64,000 nucleotides of DNA from Dactylorhiza incarnata (lineage: Eukaryota; Streptophyta; Magnoliopsida; Asparagales; Orchidaceae): contig JAWHQI010000028.1 of NCBI GenBank assembly GCA_033032865.1, positions 5,785,001-5,849,000 on the forward strand, written 5' to 3'. Below are positions 42,787-54,084 of the stretch, piece after piece. The first letter of the stretch is position 1; each line of letters opens with the position of its first letter. The notes under the pieces are model-generated. The model had not been told where the DNA came from. It was given only the letters and a program-made list of their open reading frames with translations, and searched no databases. Made by a program: the position numbers and the translations under genes.

Positions 42787-42867
42787 AGTGGTATCAGAGT
42801 CAGGTTGTTTAAAGAAAAGCTTAACAACTTGAACAGATCTGCCAGTGGGTGTCCTAGTAACACAACT

Positions 42868-44373
42868 ATGGAGTCAAGAATAGCTGTTTGTTCTAGAGAG
42901 AACTTTGCACTCTGGAAAGTAAGAGCTAAAATATTCATGGAGGCAGTGGATTCCCGAATGTTCTTGATCATTCAAGAAGGACCCTCCATGTCTATAATAA
43001 AAGATGAGATCCTTCTAGACATCATAAACAAAGAAGCAATAAGTATTATAGCTGGTGCAGTTGACTTCTCAACACTTCAGGAACTGGCTCACTGCACAAC
43101 AACAAAAGAAATGTGGAACTCTCTAACTGTCCTCATGGAAGGATCATCAGAAGTTAGAAGCACTGCGGCTGAGAGGAAAATCACAACCAAGAGTGATTGT
43201 TACTCAAGTAATTCAGATACATAGAAGGAACCTCATTTTGGACTGACTGTCCTATCTGAATCAGAGGAAGAAATTCAGGATGAGACACCACAAGAACAGG
43301 TAAGCATAAGGGATCCCCTATCTAATACTGATTCAGAATCTGAAATAAGCCTCTCAGAAAATTATGAGGATCTTTTAGAAGACCTCAGAAGGAGCAAGGA
43401 GCTATGTAAAAAGCAAGCTGACGAGATCTCAGCTCTTCAAGCCAGAAACTCCGATCTCTTGGAAAAGTCTGAAAGGCTGAATATAGAGAACTCAGATTTC
43501 TGCCAGCTCAGAAGAGATTATAATGCTAGCTCTAACATGGATCTAATAGCCAAGTCGGGGAAAACTATGAAAGCTCTAGTTGACAGCAGAGAGCTATGCA
43601 ACTCTCTAACCAAAGAAATTGTTCTTCTAAAGAAGGATAGGGATCTGGCAAGACCACCAAAGACCAGGGTAAATCAGGCTAGTGGCTTGAAGAACAAATC
43701 CCCCTCAAAAGGAAGGACAGGAGCCAACTCTTCCAAACCAAAGACAACTCCTCCACTGGTTTATGGCGGCTGTTTCACTCAAGAAAGAAAGCAAAAATAC
43801 TTCAAAGAAAATAGCTCAGACTCACTCTGTGAGACAAAGGCTAATCTAAGGATGGACACTTCTCCCTTCAATAAGGGCATGGGGGGACCATTTCCTGGGT
43901 ATCTTATGTATGGGACTTCCACAGGGGAAAGAAAGAAGTTACCAACCGCATTCAAAGTATATCATGAAAGAAGGATCACAAGGGAACATGAGCTCAGTAG
44001 GTCGAGTATGAAGGAACCCTTACAAAGGACTGCCTCCAAGAAAAGAATTGTGAACAGAAAGAGTCATATCTCTAACCAATACAATTCTATCTCCTACAGG
44101 TACTCCTCCAACTGCCCACAGAAGAATCATACACCTACCAACAGCAAGAGGACAAGATACAATAAGTTTGACTGCTGGTGTTGTGGCAAGACATGCCACT
44201 TTGCAATTGATTGTTGGTACAATCCAACTGCTCCAAGGGTAACGAATGCTAAACCTGCAAATCGCCTTACTCATTATTACTACGTATATCCGAAAGTAGT
44301 TAAATCCAGTATGCTCTTCAAAGCTAACAATGTGCTAGGACCCAAAACTACTTGGGTTCCTAAGGGTCTGTAA
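42868..44373 (+). CDS. Sirevirus-type Gag (one in-frame stop)
   Basis: Structural protein packaging the RNA. From ATG 42868: ENFALWKVRAKIFMEAVDS capsid start, then a long acidic and coiled-coil segment (LRRSKELCKKQADEISALQ; LLEKSERLNIENS), basic linker, zinc knuckle CWCCGKTCHFAIDC and the terminal TTWVPKGL, typical of Sireviruses. TAG at 43222-43224 interrupts an otherwise continuous 501-codon frame. The capsid middle looks shortened relative to full Sirevirus Gags, so self-assembly is uncertain. Confidence 0.75.
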
Positions 44374-44479
44374 TCTCAATTTGCAGATAGTCCAAGTGCC
44401 CATATAGATCTGGGCCTTGGACAAGTTGGCTGTTCTAGCCCATAGGCTGGAACAACAAAATTAGCTCACTAACAATCTT

Positions 44480-44884
44480 AGTGCAGGGTTGGTGCCAAAG
44501 GATAACTCCCAAGCAGGGCGGAAGAATGCCTTAGGCAGATATGTAAGGAAGAATTGTATCGTCGATACAATAAGATATGTCGACGACACAGTAAATGTCA
44601 CGACGACAGATGGACTAGGCAGGAGGGATGCGTATCCTGGACGTGTCTCAACGACAAAAGCAGTATCGGCTAAATAAAGACGAGCCTTTTTAACACGGCA
44701 CTAGGATCGGACCATCGGAGCCGTCTAATCATTCATCAACGGTGTCAAAGGTACGCGCCTCTTCACCTAATTGCCCTATAAATAGAGTGAATGCTCAAGA
44801 ATAAAAATCACTCTTTCATCGGCCTCAAACTACTCCATTGACAAACCCCCTCCTCATCTCCGACGTATCGCCTTCCCAAGGACA
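44480..44884 (+). promoter_or_regulatory. Internal promoter and 5' leader of the extra ORF
   Basis: A consensus-like TATA box (TATAAATAGAG, 44774-44784) is followed about 30 nt later by a CA-rich start region and an 80-nt CT-rich leader up to ATG 44885. Upstream (44560-44660) are clustered GTCGACGAC motifs like those in this element's LTRs. Independent transcription is inferred, not shown. Confidence 0.45.
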
Positions 44885-45731
44885 ATGGCAACCGAAAAAG
44901 GGACAGGTGAGATTCCCTCCGCTATGATGCTCACAACTCTGTGGGAGCGAATGGAAACTCTCATAAAAAGCCGTGAACAAAATCAGGGATGAGATAAAGG
45001 AAGAGGTAAAATCAATAAAGGAGGACATCTCTCAACTCCACACTCAACATGTGGAGTCCACCGCTCTCATCCTAAATAGGATCGCCAACCACAAGCAAAC
45101 CCTAGACGCTAGTCTTCTGGAAGTAAGAGACTTCATAGTTGTCAGAGATCAGGAGATCCTGGAACAGCTGTTCGAACTGAAGGAGTCAGTAACGGAAGAA
45201 ATCCAAGACGGGGAAAGGAGGATTAAAGAAGAAATCCAGGAGGAGATTAAAGGAAGCATAGCTGCTTGTTCACATCAAGCAAGATGGGTAAATAATCAAA
45301 TAAAGCAAGCACTCCAAATAACCCCATCCGCATGTGTACACACTGAACCCTCCATCAGCTCCGACACTGAAGCCGAATCAGACGAATCCGTAACACCTAG
45401 AAAGAAAAGGAAAACCTCCTGCGAAGAGTATAGAAAGAAGAGAATAAATGAGGTCAAGCAGGATCCAGAATCAAGTCGGTGGAGCCCTCGCTCAAATGAA
45501 ATCATCACAGAGTCAAGGATAGCATTTGGACACGGTCAGAAAGACCATGAAAGAGTGTACTCCTCTACTGAATGGAATCATCACGTGAAAGACCTAGAAG
45601 AAAGGAAGCGACATAAGATGGCCTTTCCCTACGGTCCTCCTCCTCCTCCAAAGAAGATCCCGAAGCCAATTAACTTCTACAGACGAAAGAAGAAGAAGGA
45701 AACGAAGGGAGCCAGCTCCAGCATGGCATAA
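44885..45731 (+). pseudogene. Coiled-coil, basic-tailed ORF replacing pol (one frameshift)
   Basis: Not recognised. From ATG 44885 the frame runs about 29 codons to an A5 run (44964-44968) where a 1-nt shift moves into a 252-codon open frame (from 44973). Visible: a long charged coiled coil (KIRDEIKEEVKSIKEDIS to about residue 110), an acidic Ser/Glu patch (SSDTEAESDES), a basic NLS-like cluster (TPRKKRKTS), and a tail PYGPPPPPKK...FYRRKKKKETKG. No membrane segment, so not an obvious Env. It could be a captured host gene, an env-like remnant or a DNA-binding virion-type protein; I cannot decide. It is the only non-retroelement ORF in the element. Confidence 0.55.
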
Positions 45732-46034
45732 GAAAACGTCTCGTTCAAAACGATTGAATGTCGTAGATTTCTAAGGATAATATTACTTCAAGAACAATTG
45801 GTTCTCTTATATAACTAGTCTGGTATATATGAACAATCTTAGTATATGAACAATTATCTATGAATGCTTATAAGGCATATGCCTGTGATGATATTCCGGC
45901 ATGCTATTCTTGATATGTATGGTATTCATAAATGTGCAATTACTGCTATATCTAGTTATTGCTTGCTGATAACTGATAACGTGCCTTGCACCTTGTGTGC
46001 TTAGTTAGCACAATGTCATACAATCTTTCATGGG
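45732..46034 (+). other. 3' region of the extra ORF
   Basis: AT-rich untranslated-looking sequence between the extra ORF and the RNase H piece, with no retroelement coding sequence recognised. Confidence 0.4.
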
Positions 46035-46503
46035 TCTATGCTAGACATCAGATACAGGTTATGCAGGATGCAAGGAAGACAGGAAGAGTACCTCAGGGAC
46101 ATGTCAATTCCTTGGTGGAAGACTGATCTCGTGGAGCAGTAAGAAGCATACCAGTGTGCCAATCTCAACAGCAGAGTCAGAGTATATCTCTGCTGGGAGC
46201 TGCTGTGCCCAACTGCTATGGATCAAACATTAACTTGAAGACTACAATCTAAAGATGACCAAAACACCCCTGTTTTGTGACTCTTCAAGTGCAATTTCAA
46301 TTGCTAAGAACCTTGTCTCTCACAGCAGGACTAAACATATTGAGATCAAATATCACATCATCAGGGAGCATGTGAAAAATGAACATATCACCCTTGAGTT
46401 TGTCCCAACAGACAAACAAGTGGCTGATATATTTACAAAGCCCCTAGATGAAGCTAAGTTTAATTTCTTCAAATTCCAATTGGGAATGTTAAACTTAGAG
46501 TAA
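46035..46503 (+). pseudogene. RNase H C-terminal piece of the Sirevirus-like element
   Basis: DTGYAGCKEDRKSTSGTCQF, SWSSKKHTSVPISTAESEY, then a TAA (CAA-to-TAA compatible, in the usual WIKHQLEDY), then LFCDSSSAISIAKN, HSRTKHIEIKYHIIREHV and VADIFTKPLDE. These are the final copia RNase H motifs. The catalytic N-terminal part of RNase H and all of RT are gone. Confidence 0.8.
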
Positions 46504-46579
46504 TCCTCTACTTATTTTTCACTAATCCCTTTCAAGATGCTTGGTTAGAAAATCTCTCAGGATTTGGATGAACTATGAC

Positions 46580-46872
46580 CGAGCAAGGGGGAGCTTGGAC
46601 TATTGTCTACTTAAAGAAGAGCTCCGGGAAAGAAGTCAGAAAGGGGGAGAAATAGCTCAAGTAGAAAACCTCAAAGATAGGGGAGCAAAGGTGTAGGGGG
46701 AGCCACAAAAGAAGAGACATCAAATCAAGGGGGAGCTACATGCCTGATGTACTCAGAAAGTTCAGCAAAGATAAGTACAATCTTACATGATCAAAAGTTA
46801 TGGTTATAATATTTATTGTCAAGTGAAAGTAGTCTTGAATTGAGATTCCGACTTCTTCAAATAGGGGGAGAT
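46580..46872 (+). promoter_or_regulatory. Multiple polypurine tracts before the 3' LTR
   Basis: GGGGGAG-type tracts at about 46585, 46641, 46695, 46729 and finally 46862-46872 next to the LTR. Repeated PPT copies are a recognised Sirevirus signature. The last is the plus-strand DNA primer; the others may be decoys or duplicates. Confidence 0.65.
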
Positions 46873-48742
46873 TGTTGGGAATCTTGCCCACATGATTCCT
46901 GATTTGAAGAAGTCACCAAGTCAAGAAAACTTCACTTTGTATTTGATCACTTCTCTAGCTTATAAATCTCAGGAAGTTAGTAGAACAAGATTCGTCGAAC
47001 GAAGAAGGAAGTTCGTCGAACGAAGAATGAAGTTCGTCGAACGCTGAGAATTGGCGAGTTTGTCGACCGCTGGGACTTGGCGTGTTCGTCGAACACAGAA
47101 GGACGATCGTCGAACGCTGAATGGAGTTCATCGCAGAGACGGGACAGAAGAATAAAGCTCGTCGATCGTAGAACGCTGTTCGTCGAACAAAGATTATCGT
47201 TCGTCGAACACAAAGAAGAATGAAGACAAAAGGAAGTAATGTCATCCAGAAGACACGGTATCGTCGACTTCACCATAGTGGCCTTGTCATCGAGAAGACC
47301 AGACATCGTCATAAAGAAGACATGTCATCAAGAAGACTGAAGAAGGACAGCTGAAGACAAGCAGTTGCTAAAGCATGATCTGTCGACACGTTATCACTCA
47401 TGTCATCGAGAGAACAAGGTGATTACGACGACACAGTCAGAGACAGCATATCGTCGTATATGCAGAAGCGCCAGAATGTCTCGTATCGTCGAGATAACAA
47501 CATCAGAGGCAGAAGCAAGAAGAATTAAAGTCAAGTCTACCTAAGTTCAAGGCATCGACAAAGTCCTGTCGTCGAGATATCATCCATGTCGTTGTAACGA
47601 TGGAAATATCATCGAGACAGATTCAAATGTTGCGGATGCACTGTCAACATTTAATGCCGCCGCCTGATTGTCCAATCAGCGCGTGCTCTTATGGAATGGG
47701 CGTCTAACATTAAAGGACACCACATGCGACCGTTATGCGACTCATCTGTCCTATAAAAGGGAACAATGATGCCCTAGAAAATGAACTCTGGAAATAGAGA
47801 AAAGAACGAAAAAGAATCCCACTGCTACACTTCAATAGAACAATTTTCTCGGCGGAGAAGAAGAAGATCAAGTAGAGAACAAACATCTTGTGTTCTCTGA
47901 AGAATCAGTCATCTCCATCGACTGAAAAGTAGCCGGTCAACATCTGGCAAAAGAAGAGAAGGCTGAAGAAGATCCAGTGCCGAAACTCGAAATTAAGAAG
48001 CATCTTCTTCAACATAAAGAAGCCGATCTTCATCAGGCTAAGTTGCCGATCTTCATCCGGCAGAAGTAACAGTCTTTTAACACTGTATTTATTGTAAGGC
48101 TTGCGGGTCTATTTGTCTAGCTTGAGGGTTGGAGAGATGTGAGGCTTGAGGGCCAGGGCAGTGGACTTGCGGGTCCGACACCGTCTAGCTTGAGGGCTGG
48201 AGAGCTGTGAGGCTTGAGGGCCAGGGCAGTGGACTTGCGGGTCCGACGCCGTCTAGCTTGAGGGCTGGATAGCTGTGAGGCTTGAGGGCCAGGTCAGTGG
48301 ACTTGCGAGTCCGATCTTGTCGAGCTTGAGGGCTCGGGCGCAGTAGGGGCTTGCGGGCCTAGGTTGTAGGCACAGGAATTGCGGGTCTGTGTTGTGTAGG
48401 GCTTGAGGGCCTGAGTGTCGAGCTTGCGTGCTCGGGGGCAGTTGCGGCTTGCGGGCCTAGGCTGTTGGACTTGCGCGTCCGTGGTGTAAGGCTTGAGGGC
48501 CTGAAGTTTTTGGCGATGTTTGCCGACCCTAGCACACTGCTAGGTAGGCGCAGAGGGAAAGAGGACTACTCAAGACACCCGGTCTTGAGGAACCTCTATA
48601 CATCTTTGTGTGTTTTTCTGTGTTGTGCTTTCTACTTTATAGATCTATTAACCAGAAATCAAGAACACTAAAAAGGGGATAATAATTTGAAAAACCTATT
48701 CACCCCCCCTCTAGGTGATAAGTCGTCACCCAATAAACAACA
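46873..48742 (+). repeat. 3' LTR of the Sirevirus-like element
   Basis: 1870 bp, same layout as the 5' LTR (TCGTCGAA cluster 46985-47480; CTTGAGGGC tandem array 48085-48510). Differences are scattered substitutions and a few small indels. Confidence 0.88.
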
Positions 48743-49510
48743 ATAAATTTAATTTATATGATTCCGTACCCGCTTCCACTCCTTATGACGCTAGCATAAA
48801 ACTATATACAAATATTGGAGAACCTGTTGACCAACATAGATATGCACAAATGATAAGATCACTGCTTTATATTGCTAATCGCACTAGACCCGATATTTTC
48901 TATGTCGTAGGCAGATTAGGTAGATATATATACCTGCAATCCAAGTGATGACTATTGGATTTCGTTAACTAGAATTTTTAAATACCTTCGTGGAACTATT
49001 GATTATAGTTTAGTATTTACGTATTTTCCCGAAGTACTTGAAGGTTATTCAGATGTAATTGGGTAAATGATTCTTTAGATGTTAAGTCTACAACTGGTTA
49101 TGTATTCCTCCTTCGAGGAGCCGTCATTTCATGGGCTTCTACAAAACAAACTGTGATTTCAAGAAGCACAATGGAATCAGAGCTTATAGCTTTAGACACT
49201 ACATGTGTCGAAGCTGAATGGCTTTGGAATTTACCTTCTGAAATGCCTTTATTTGACAAACCTATACCTGCTATTTCTTTGTATTGTGATAATAAATCTG
49301 TGATTGATTTAACTGCTTCAAATAGTACTAATGCTAAACTGAATAAGTTCATGAGAATCTGGTACAAGTCTGTGAAGTAAAGAAGAAAAGAAGTGATATC
49401 AGACAACTATGTAAAGTCAGAATTGAATCTGGTTGATAATCTTACCAAGGGATTGTCCCGAAGGGAGATTTTGTTGTCATCGAAGGGAATGAGGCTTAAG
49501 CCCACATGAT
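48743..49510 (+). pseudogene. RT C-terminus and RNase H of the host copia
   Basis: After TSD ATAAA the frame reads FNLYDSVPASTPYDASIK, HRYAQMIRSLLYIANRTRPD, then stops, then [53 protein letters not shown] and LVDNLTKGL. It completes the pol of the host copia begun at 38.8 kb. Confidence 0.8.
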
Positions 49511-50125
49511 TTACTGCCAACAATGGATACCTAACCCATGTGATTAGAGATCCCATGAATTGGGTTCAATATGGTAGAAACGACGAAGCTGTTGATATAA
49601 CGTAGTTGGGAGCACAAATTTAAAAGTTGAGAAAACCTTCTCCACATACTTTTGATGTTGTGTTCTACGTAACATTTTAGGATGAACTTAAAGTTCTTAA
49701 TGGTTTCCAAAGGCATATATCTTTGCGAGATATTATTTATGGAATATTTCTTGAGGCACCACCTATATGGGGGTATTCATGAGACTGTGACTTTGGGATC
49801 TGTGCTGAACCCTAATAACTCTCATGAAAAATCAAGGAATGTGCATGACCATTAACGCGTCCACTGTCATAACCCAATGAACAACCAATATTTTGTGTGC
49901 TTATTTAATTTACCGGTCAAACGTTTATAATTCAAAGCCTCTTGCATATCATACTCTTCCGTAGAGGAAATAAGTACAAAGTATAGGTTCAAGGTAACCA
50001 TTTCACCTATACCTATTGCATTAGATACAACTTGATGAAGCCGATTTGTATTTGATTTTATTTATCATTATTAATATCATAATTTATGAAGTTCGCATTT
50101 TGGTTTTTTCGCTTTTGTGGGGGAT
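49511..50125 (+). other. 3' untranslated region of the host copia and its polypurine tract
   Basis: Non-coding; includes GAGATCCCATGAATTGGGTT, common downstream of pol in plant copia elements, and ends with the tract TTTTGTGGGGGAT directly before the 3' LTR. Confidence 0.6.
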
Positions 50126-51208
50126 TGTTAGAAACATTGTAATAAAACATTTAATTTATAATGTTTTTGGAGCCTTGTTTGGTGTTTGATGTTGATCTCC
50201 TCATATTTGATGAAAAACTATAAAACCAAATGGAGAGAATCCAAATTATTTGGAGGGAAACCTTTCATAAAGGAAATGATGAATCTTTAATCCCACCATC
50301 TTTATCTCCTCATATTTATGAGTATATAAAGAAAAACGCTCATTCTTATTAGTTCAAAGGAACATAAAGAGAAACTATGAACCACACACGCGCACACACC
50401 GGACCGGATTTGGGATTTGAGATTTGGGGAATAATTGAATTGAATTGTATTTTTTGTACAAAATAGTGTAGGTTATTTGAACCACCTGATTTTAGTTAAG
50501 TTAAGCTGCTTTGAATAGAAGTTCAAGCTACTTCGAATAGAAGTCCAAGCAACTTGGAATTACGTCAATATGAAATCGACGCATCTTTTTCTCGATTCGA
50601 CTTGCGTCGATAATAACTCGACATAACGTCGATATGAATTTGATGTAACTTCTGTCGTTTGACATTTTTCGTTGCAGTTATTATGCGTAATTTTCTAACC
50701 GCTTCTTTTACGTGTTTTCTCGCCATAACTGTTATACGTTGGAAATCCAACGTTTCTCTGCATGATTAAAAACTTACTAATTATAGCCATTGCTATTATT
50801 GTGTGATTAATTTCTTACCGTTTTACGAGACTCCTATTTTACAAGATTTTCTGATTCATTTTAAAGACGCTCTCAAAACCTACACTTGTCTCTCTCGTTC
50901 TTACTGCGGTTTTTGGCTATTCTGCTTTCTTTGTATTTGCTTTATCAAGTGTGAGTTCAGGTACTCTGTGCTTCTTCAGTGTCTGCGCACATCAGAGTTT
51001 TCAGGATCTAGCCGGGTGTTGTACATTGGAGAAGTGAGCTTCAGTGGAAAACCCTATCGGAGAGTGGTGTAACTTCTTTAGGATAGTGATCATACGCCCT
51101 ACCAAGGCTCGATTCTATAATATATATATAGTGTTATGTTTTTCATTTATTTCATGTATTCTGAAAAATATATACATATTTAGGAATATTCGATACAATA
51201 TTCCAACA
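50126..51208 (+). repeat. 3' LTR of the host copia
   Basis: 1083 bp, 147 bp shorter than the 5' LTR. The shortfall comes from fewer copies of the AAGTCCAAG unit and of TCGA units (50515-50640). TATA box TATATAAAG at about 50323-50331. Confidence 0.85.
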
Positions 51209-51564
51209 CTTGGGGATTCAGATTGGGAATTACGCATTTAGGGAAATACGATGTATGTCGAATACATAATGACTTACGTCAACTTTCCATGCGTCGATTT
51301 CATCTTGTCATTTTGTCTCGCGCAAGGAATTCGACAAACGTCGTTTCTATGTGTCAAATTCTACTGTTTCCGCCGTGCGGCGATTTCTTCTTTCCAAATG
51401 TTGATTTCTCCATAATGATCATACGCCTTATCCTGACTCAATTTATAAACTATCTTTTATTATGCAATTTTGATTTTTTTGCAGATCCTGGTATTATATT
51501 TTAAGAGTTCTTCAAAATGAGAAAATATATATTATTTAAGGAATATACTAAGAAAATTTCAACA
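51209..51564 (+). repeat. Old copia-type solo LTR, right half
   Basis: Continues the LTR broken at 14148 and ends TTTAAGGAATATACTAAGA...TTTCAACA, homologous to the end of the younger LTR (AGGAATATTCG...TTCCAACA). No internal domain follows. Confidence 0.55.
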
Positions 51565-51967
51565 CATCACAGGTTGTGCAAAATAATTAGCAGTGGAAGT
51601 GCATAAATGTTGCAATGATCCACATCTAATGCTTGAACAGAACCAACAGAAGGGATGAAGGCAATAATGACCGAAAGGGATGAGGGCAAGTAGGGCTCAG
51701 CGATCGAAAGAAGAGGTGGCAATGACTAGGCGTGATGAGGAGGTGGTGTTCGAAAGAGATCAAAGGGGTGTCTGCTAGGGCGAGTGGAGCGCGAAGGACT
51801 TCAGACAGCGAGAGCGAGCACAGTAAGGTGTCGGGCTGGGGTGCGGGTAAAGGAGCTTAGGAATTATAAAAGCTATTAGTGTTTACTTGATTGTTCTTTG
51901 GGGCGCAAATAACAATTATTACTGTGCTTATAACACCACACATAATATATATTATGCAATATTTTAT
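51565..51967. other. Intergenic stretch with an isolated MULE-like terminus
   Basis: 51600-51870 holds nothing recognisable. At 51885-51935 the minus strand reads GGTGTTATAAGCAC, matching the MULE terminal motif, in inverted orientation to the one at about 51976. Confidence 0.35.
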
Positions 51968-53300
51968 GGGTGATGTTATAGGCAAACCTACTTTGGCTAA
52001 TGACAACTCATGGTTAATTGCAGACCGTGAATGTTAATGTCAGACCAAGACCTTTACTGTCAAACCAAACTTTTATTCGTAGACTAACATGAAAATGTAA
52101 AATTTTAATTAATCAATTGAAATCCAATAGAAAGTCTATAGTTGCCACTAAAATTACATAACATATCATTTTAGACACAAAATCTCCAAAGTGTAGTCTT
52201 TCTTAACGATTCATCCTGCAAAAAATAAAAGTATGTTTTTAATCAATTCAAATATTAAAATATGTATACATAGTGGATAGAGACTATAATGCCTACCTAA
52301 ATACCATCAATCAAGTTGTAGTTCAAAAATTGATTGTCCCCGAAATGTACAAATTGGAAGAGCCAAAATATCGTTATAAAATCTGCAATTAAAATTTACA
52401 ATTTTAAAGTTATTAAACTAGTAAACATATACAATATAACATAAATTAAAAGTTTAAAGACATGCATAAACTTCATGAATCGAACTGTAGCACAAAAAAC
52501 GATTCTCCCCCGTAATTTATAAGTTGGAAGACCAAAATTTTTGTTATAAATCTGCAATTTAAATTACATTTCTAAAACTATTAAAATAGTAAACATATAG
52601 AAATGAAGAGAAATTAAATAATTTACTAATGTTTTTAACTTACAAAACTCTCGGATCCCATTTAGTAGCAAAATTTTGACAATATTTCTTCCAACTTGAG
52701 AATAAAGGCGGCAGTGGACAATCATCATGCACCAACAGTTGTAGAAAGTGGTTTCCATTGATGAACCCAATAAAAATTATTCTTGCAATATTGGAGGTGC
52801 AGAATATAACGGTAAGAAAGTAAAAGACTGGAATGAAGAGAAATGAACGAATCTTATATTGTAACACGAAGCTACAATCAATCTCATATTAGACATAGTC
52901 ATTCACTTATCAAGTGGCACATGAATAACTGTACAAACTAAAGAGGCAAAAGGTTCATTATATATTGTGCTTCCATATATCTCTGCATATAGGTTCTGGT
53001 TCCGCTGCATTTCACCAAGAAGTTCACTCCGCACCATTTGCCAATTTTCCCCTATATCCATTGCCAAACTAATAACACTATAGTCACAATGTCCATCTTC
53101 CTTGATATCCACTGTGTCAAATATATATTTTGATATGCTTGATGACATTTCTTTTCGTACTCTTTGAAGAGTTCTTTTTCCCTTAAGGGATTGTTTGGGT
53201 GCAATGCTTCTTTTCATGATCGGCGCGCAAATATCGTAGACAATAATAAATATAAGAACAAAAAATCTACGCAATTGGAACCAATTACATACAAAAAGTT
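51968..53300 (-). mobile_element. Second Mutator-like element remnant with OTU gene
   Basis: The left terminus GGGTGATGTTATAGGCA...TGGCTAATGACA matches the terminus of the 3.4-4.25 kb relic (GGGCAATGTTATAAGCA...TGGCTAATAACA). Two tandem, about 180-bp-spaced copies of a motif (GATTGTCCCCG..., GATTCTCCCCCG...) lie at 52330 and 52500. No transposase seen and the right end is not defined. Confidence 0.45.
52620..53274 (-). pseudogene. OTU cysteine-protease gene of a Mutator-like element
   Basis: OTU domains remove ubiquitin-like modifiers; plant transposons carry versions of unknown role. 53274-52903 reads VDIKEDGHCDYSVISLAMDI, containing the catalytic D-G-x-C, then RSELLGEMQRNQNLYAEIYG. After a stop and frame change, 52870-52640 continues (TFLPLYSAPP; IIFIGFINGNHFLQLLV with the catalytic His; PLPPLFSSWKKY). 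The whole domain is recognisable but broken by one stop and one frameshift, or by unrecognised introns. Confidence 0.65.
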
Positions 53301-53740
53301 TCAGAAAAATGTCAACTGGTATTGATGTGAGAGAAATAAAAAAATTTGCATAAATCTGTCTTGCTAGATCGATTTTAAACTACAGATTGCCAGAAAAATT
53401 TCAAACTACACATTTTTTCTTGCAGACAACCACATTAACAGTGATACGCATTCATACATGGGCTCTCATTTACAGTGATACTCACAAACCCAACTCCACC
53501 ACTAAGGTGATGAGGGATGAGTGGAAGGTCTGCCAAACCCACCATCTCCACAGCCAACCGCCCGTGCAAAGATGCACGCAAAATGCGCCGCAAGGCCGCA
53601 CTCAACCCGTGTGCGCCAGCACCGCGCGCGGCAATGCTGCGCGCAACCGCAAGCACTACCGCGCGCGCGCTACCGCACGCGGTAGCGGGCCCGCTACCGC
53701 CACGATGCGCGTGGCCGTACCGCACGGCGATACTGCGCGC
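53300..53740. other. Intergenic, becoming GC-rich
   Basis: 53300-53540 is AT-rich with no gene. From 53560 the sequence becomes GC-rich and CpG-dense (GCGCGCG runs), leading into the tandem arrays. Confidence 0.35.
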
Positions 53741-54015
53741 TAGCACGTGCGGTAGCACCGAACCCCCCTCAGGGGGTGCGGCCTAACCGCATCCCACTTG
53801 GGGTGCGGCAAAGTCGCACCCCTCCTGGGGTGCGGCCAAGCCGTCGCAACCCTCTAGGGGTGCGACCCAGCCGCACCCCTCTTGGGGTGCGGCCAGGACG
53901 CACCCCTCCTTGGGTGCGGCCAAGCCGCCGCACCCATCTAGGGGTGCGGCCGAGCTGTACCCCCCTTGGGGTGCGTCCACACCATGTGCGGATGCGGCCA
54001 GACCGCCCCCTCTCC
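53740..54015. repeat. GC-rich array of short hairpins
   Basis: About seven units of 30-35 bp, each close to GGGGTGCGGC-N4-8-CCGCACCCC, so every unit is itself an inverted repeat. Plus-strand ORFs here are open only because of composition. Confidence 0.75.
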
Positions 54016-54084
54016 TGCAGGGGGTCCTGCAGAGCGCCCGGGCGGAACCCAGTTCCCCCTTTGGGGCGCGACTTCTCATTTCCA

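Larger units (their letters stand above)
40916..48742 (+). mobile_element. Sirevirus-like non-autonomous copia carrying an extra ORF
   Basis: 7827 bp with perfect TSD ATAAA (40911-40915 and 48743-48747). LTRs are 40916-42786 (1871 bp) and 46873-48742 (1870 bp). Primer site TGGTATCAGAG at 42789-42799. Gag has the Sirevirus-type C-terminal coiled coil and TTWVPK ending. Several polypurine-tract copies (GGGGGAG) lie before the 3' LTR, a known Sirevirus hallmark. Protease, integrase and RT are absent; their place (44380-46030) is taken by a promoter-like region and a coiled-coil ORF. Only a C-terminal RNase H piece of pol remains. Confidence 0.85.
14149..51208 (+). mobile_element. Host copia retrotransposon of the nest (plus strand, decayed)
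   Basis: Two LTRs in direct orientation (14149-15378 and 50126-51208) flank gag, protease, integrase, RT and RNase H pieces lying in order at 15.6-16.5, 38.8-40.9 and 48.7-49.5 kb. The two gaps are later insertions with clean TSDs (16645-38808 and 40916-48742). Flanking target bases are ATTGG and CTTGG, a near-match TSD. Removing the insertions leaves an element of about 7.1 kb. Many stops make it inactive. Confidence 0.85.

Noticed and set aside
44885..45731. Sirevirus envelope-like gene
   Set aside because: No signal peptide or transmembrane segment seen, and it lies before RNase H, not after it where env-like ORFs of Sireviruses sit; kept as unknown.
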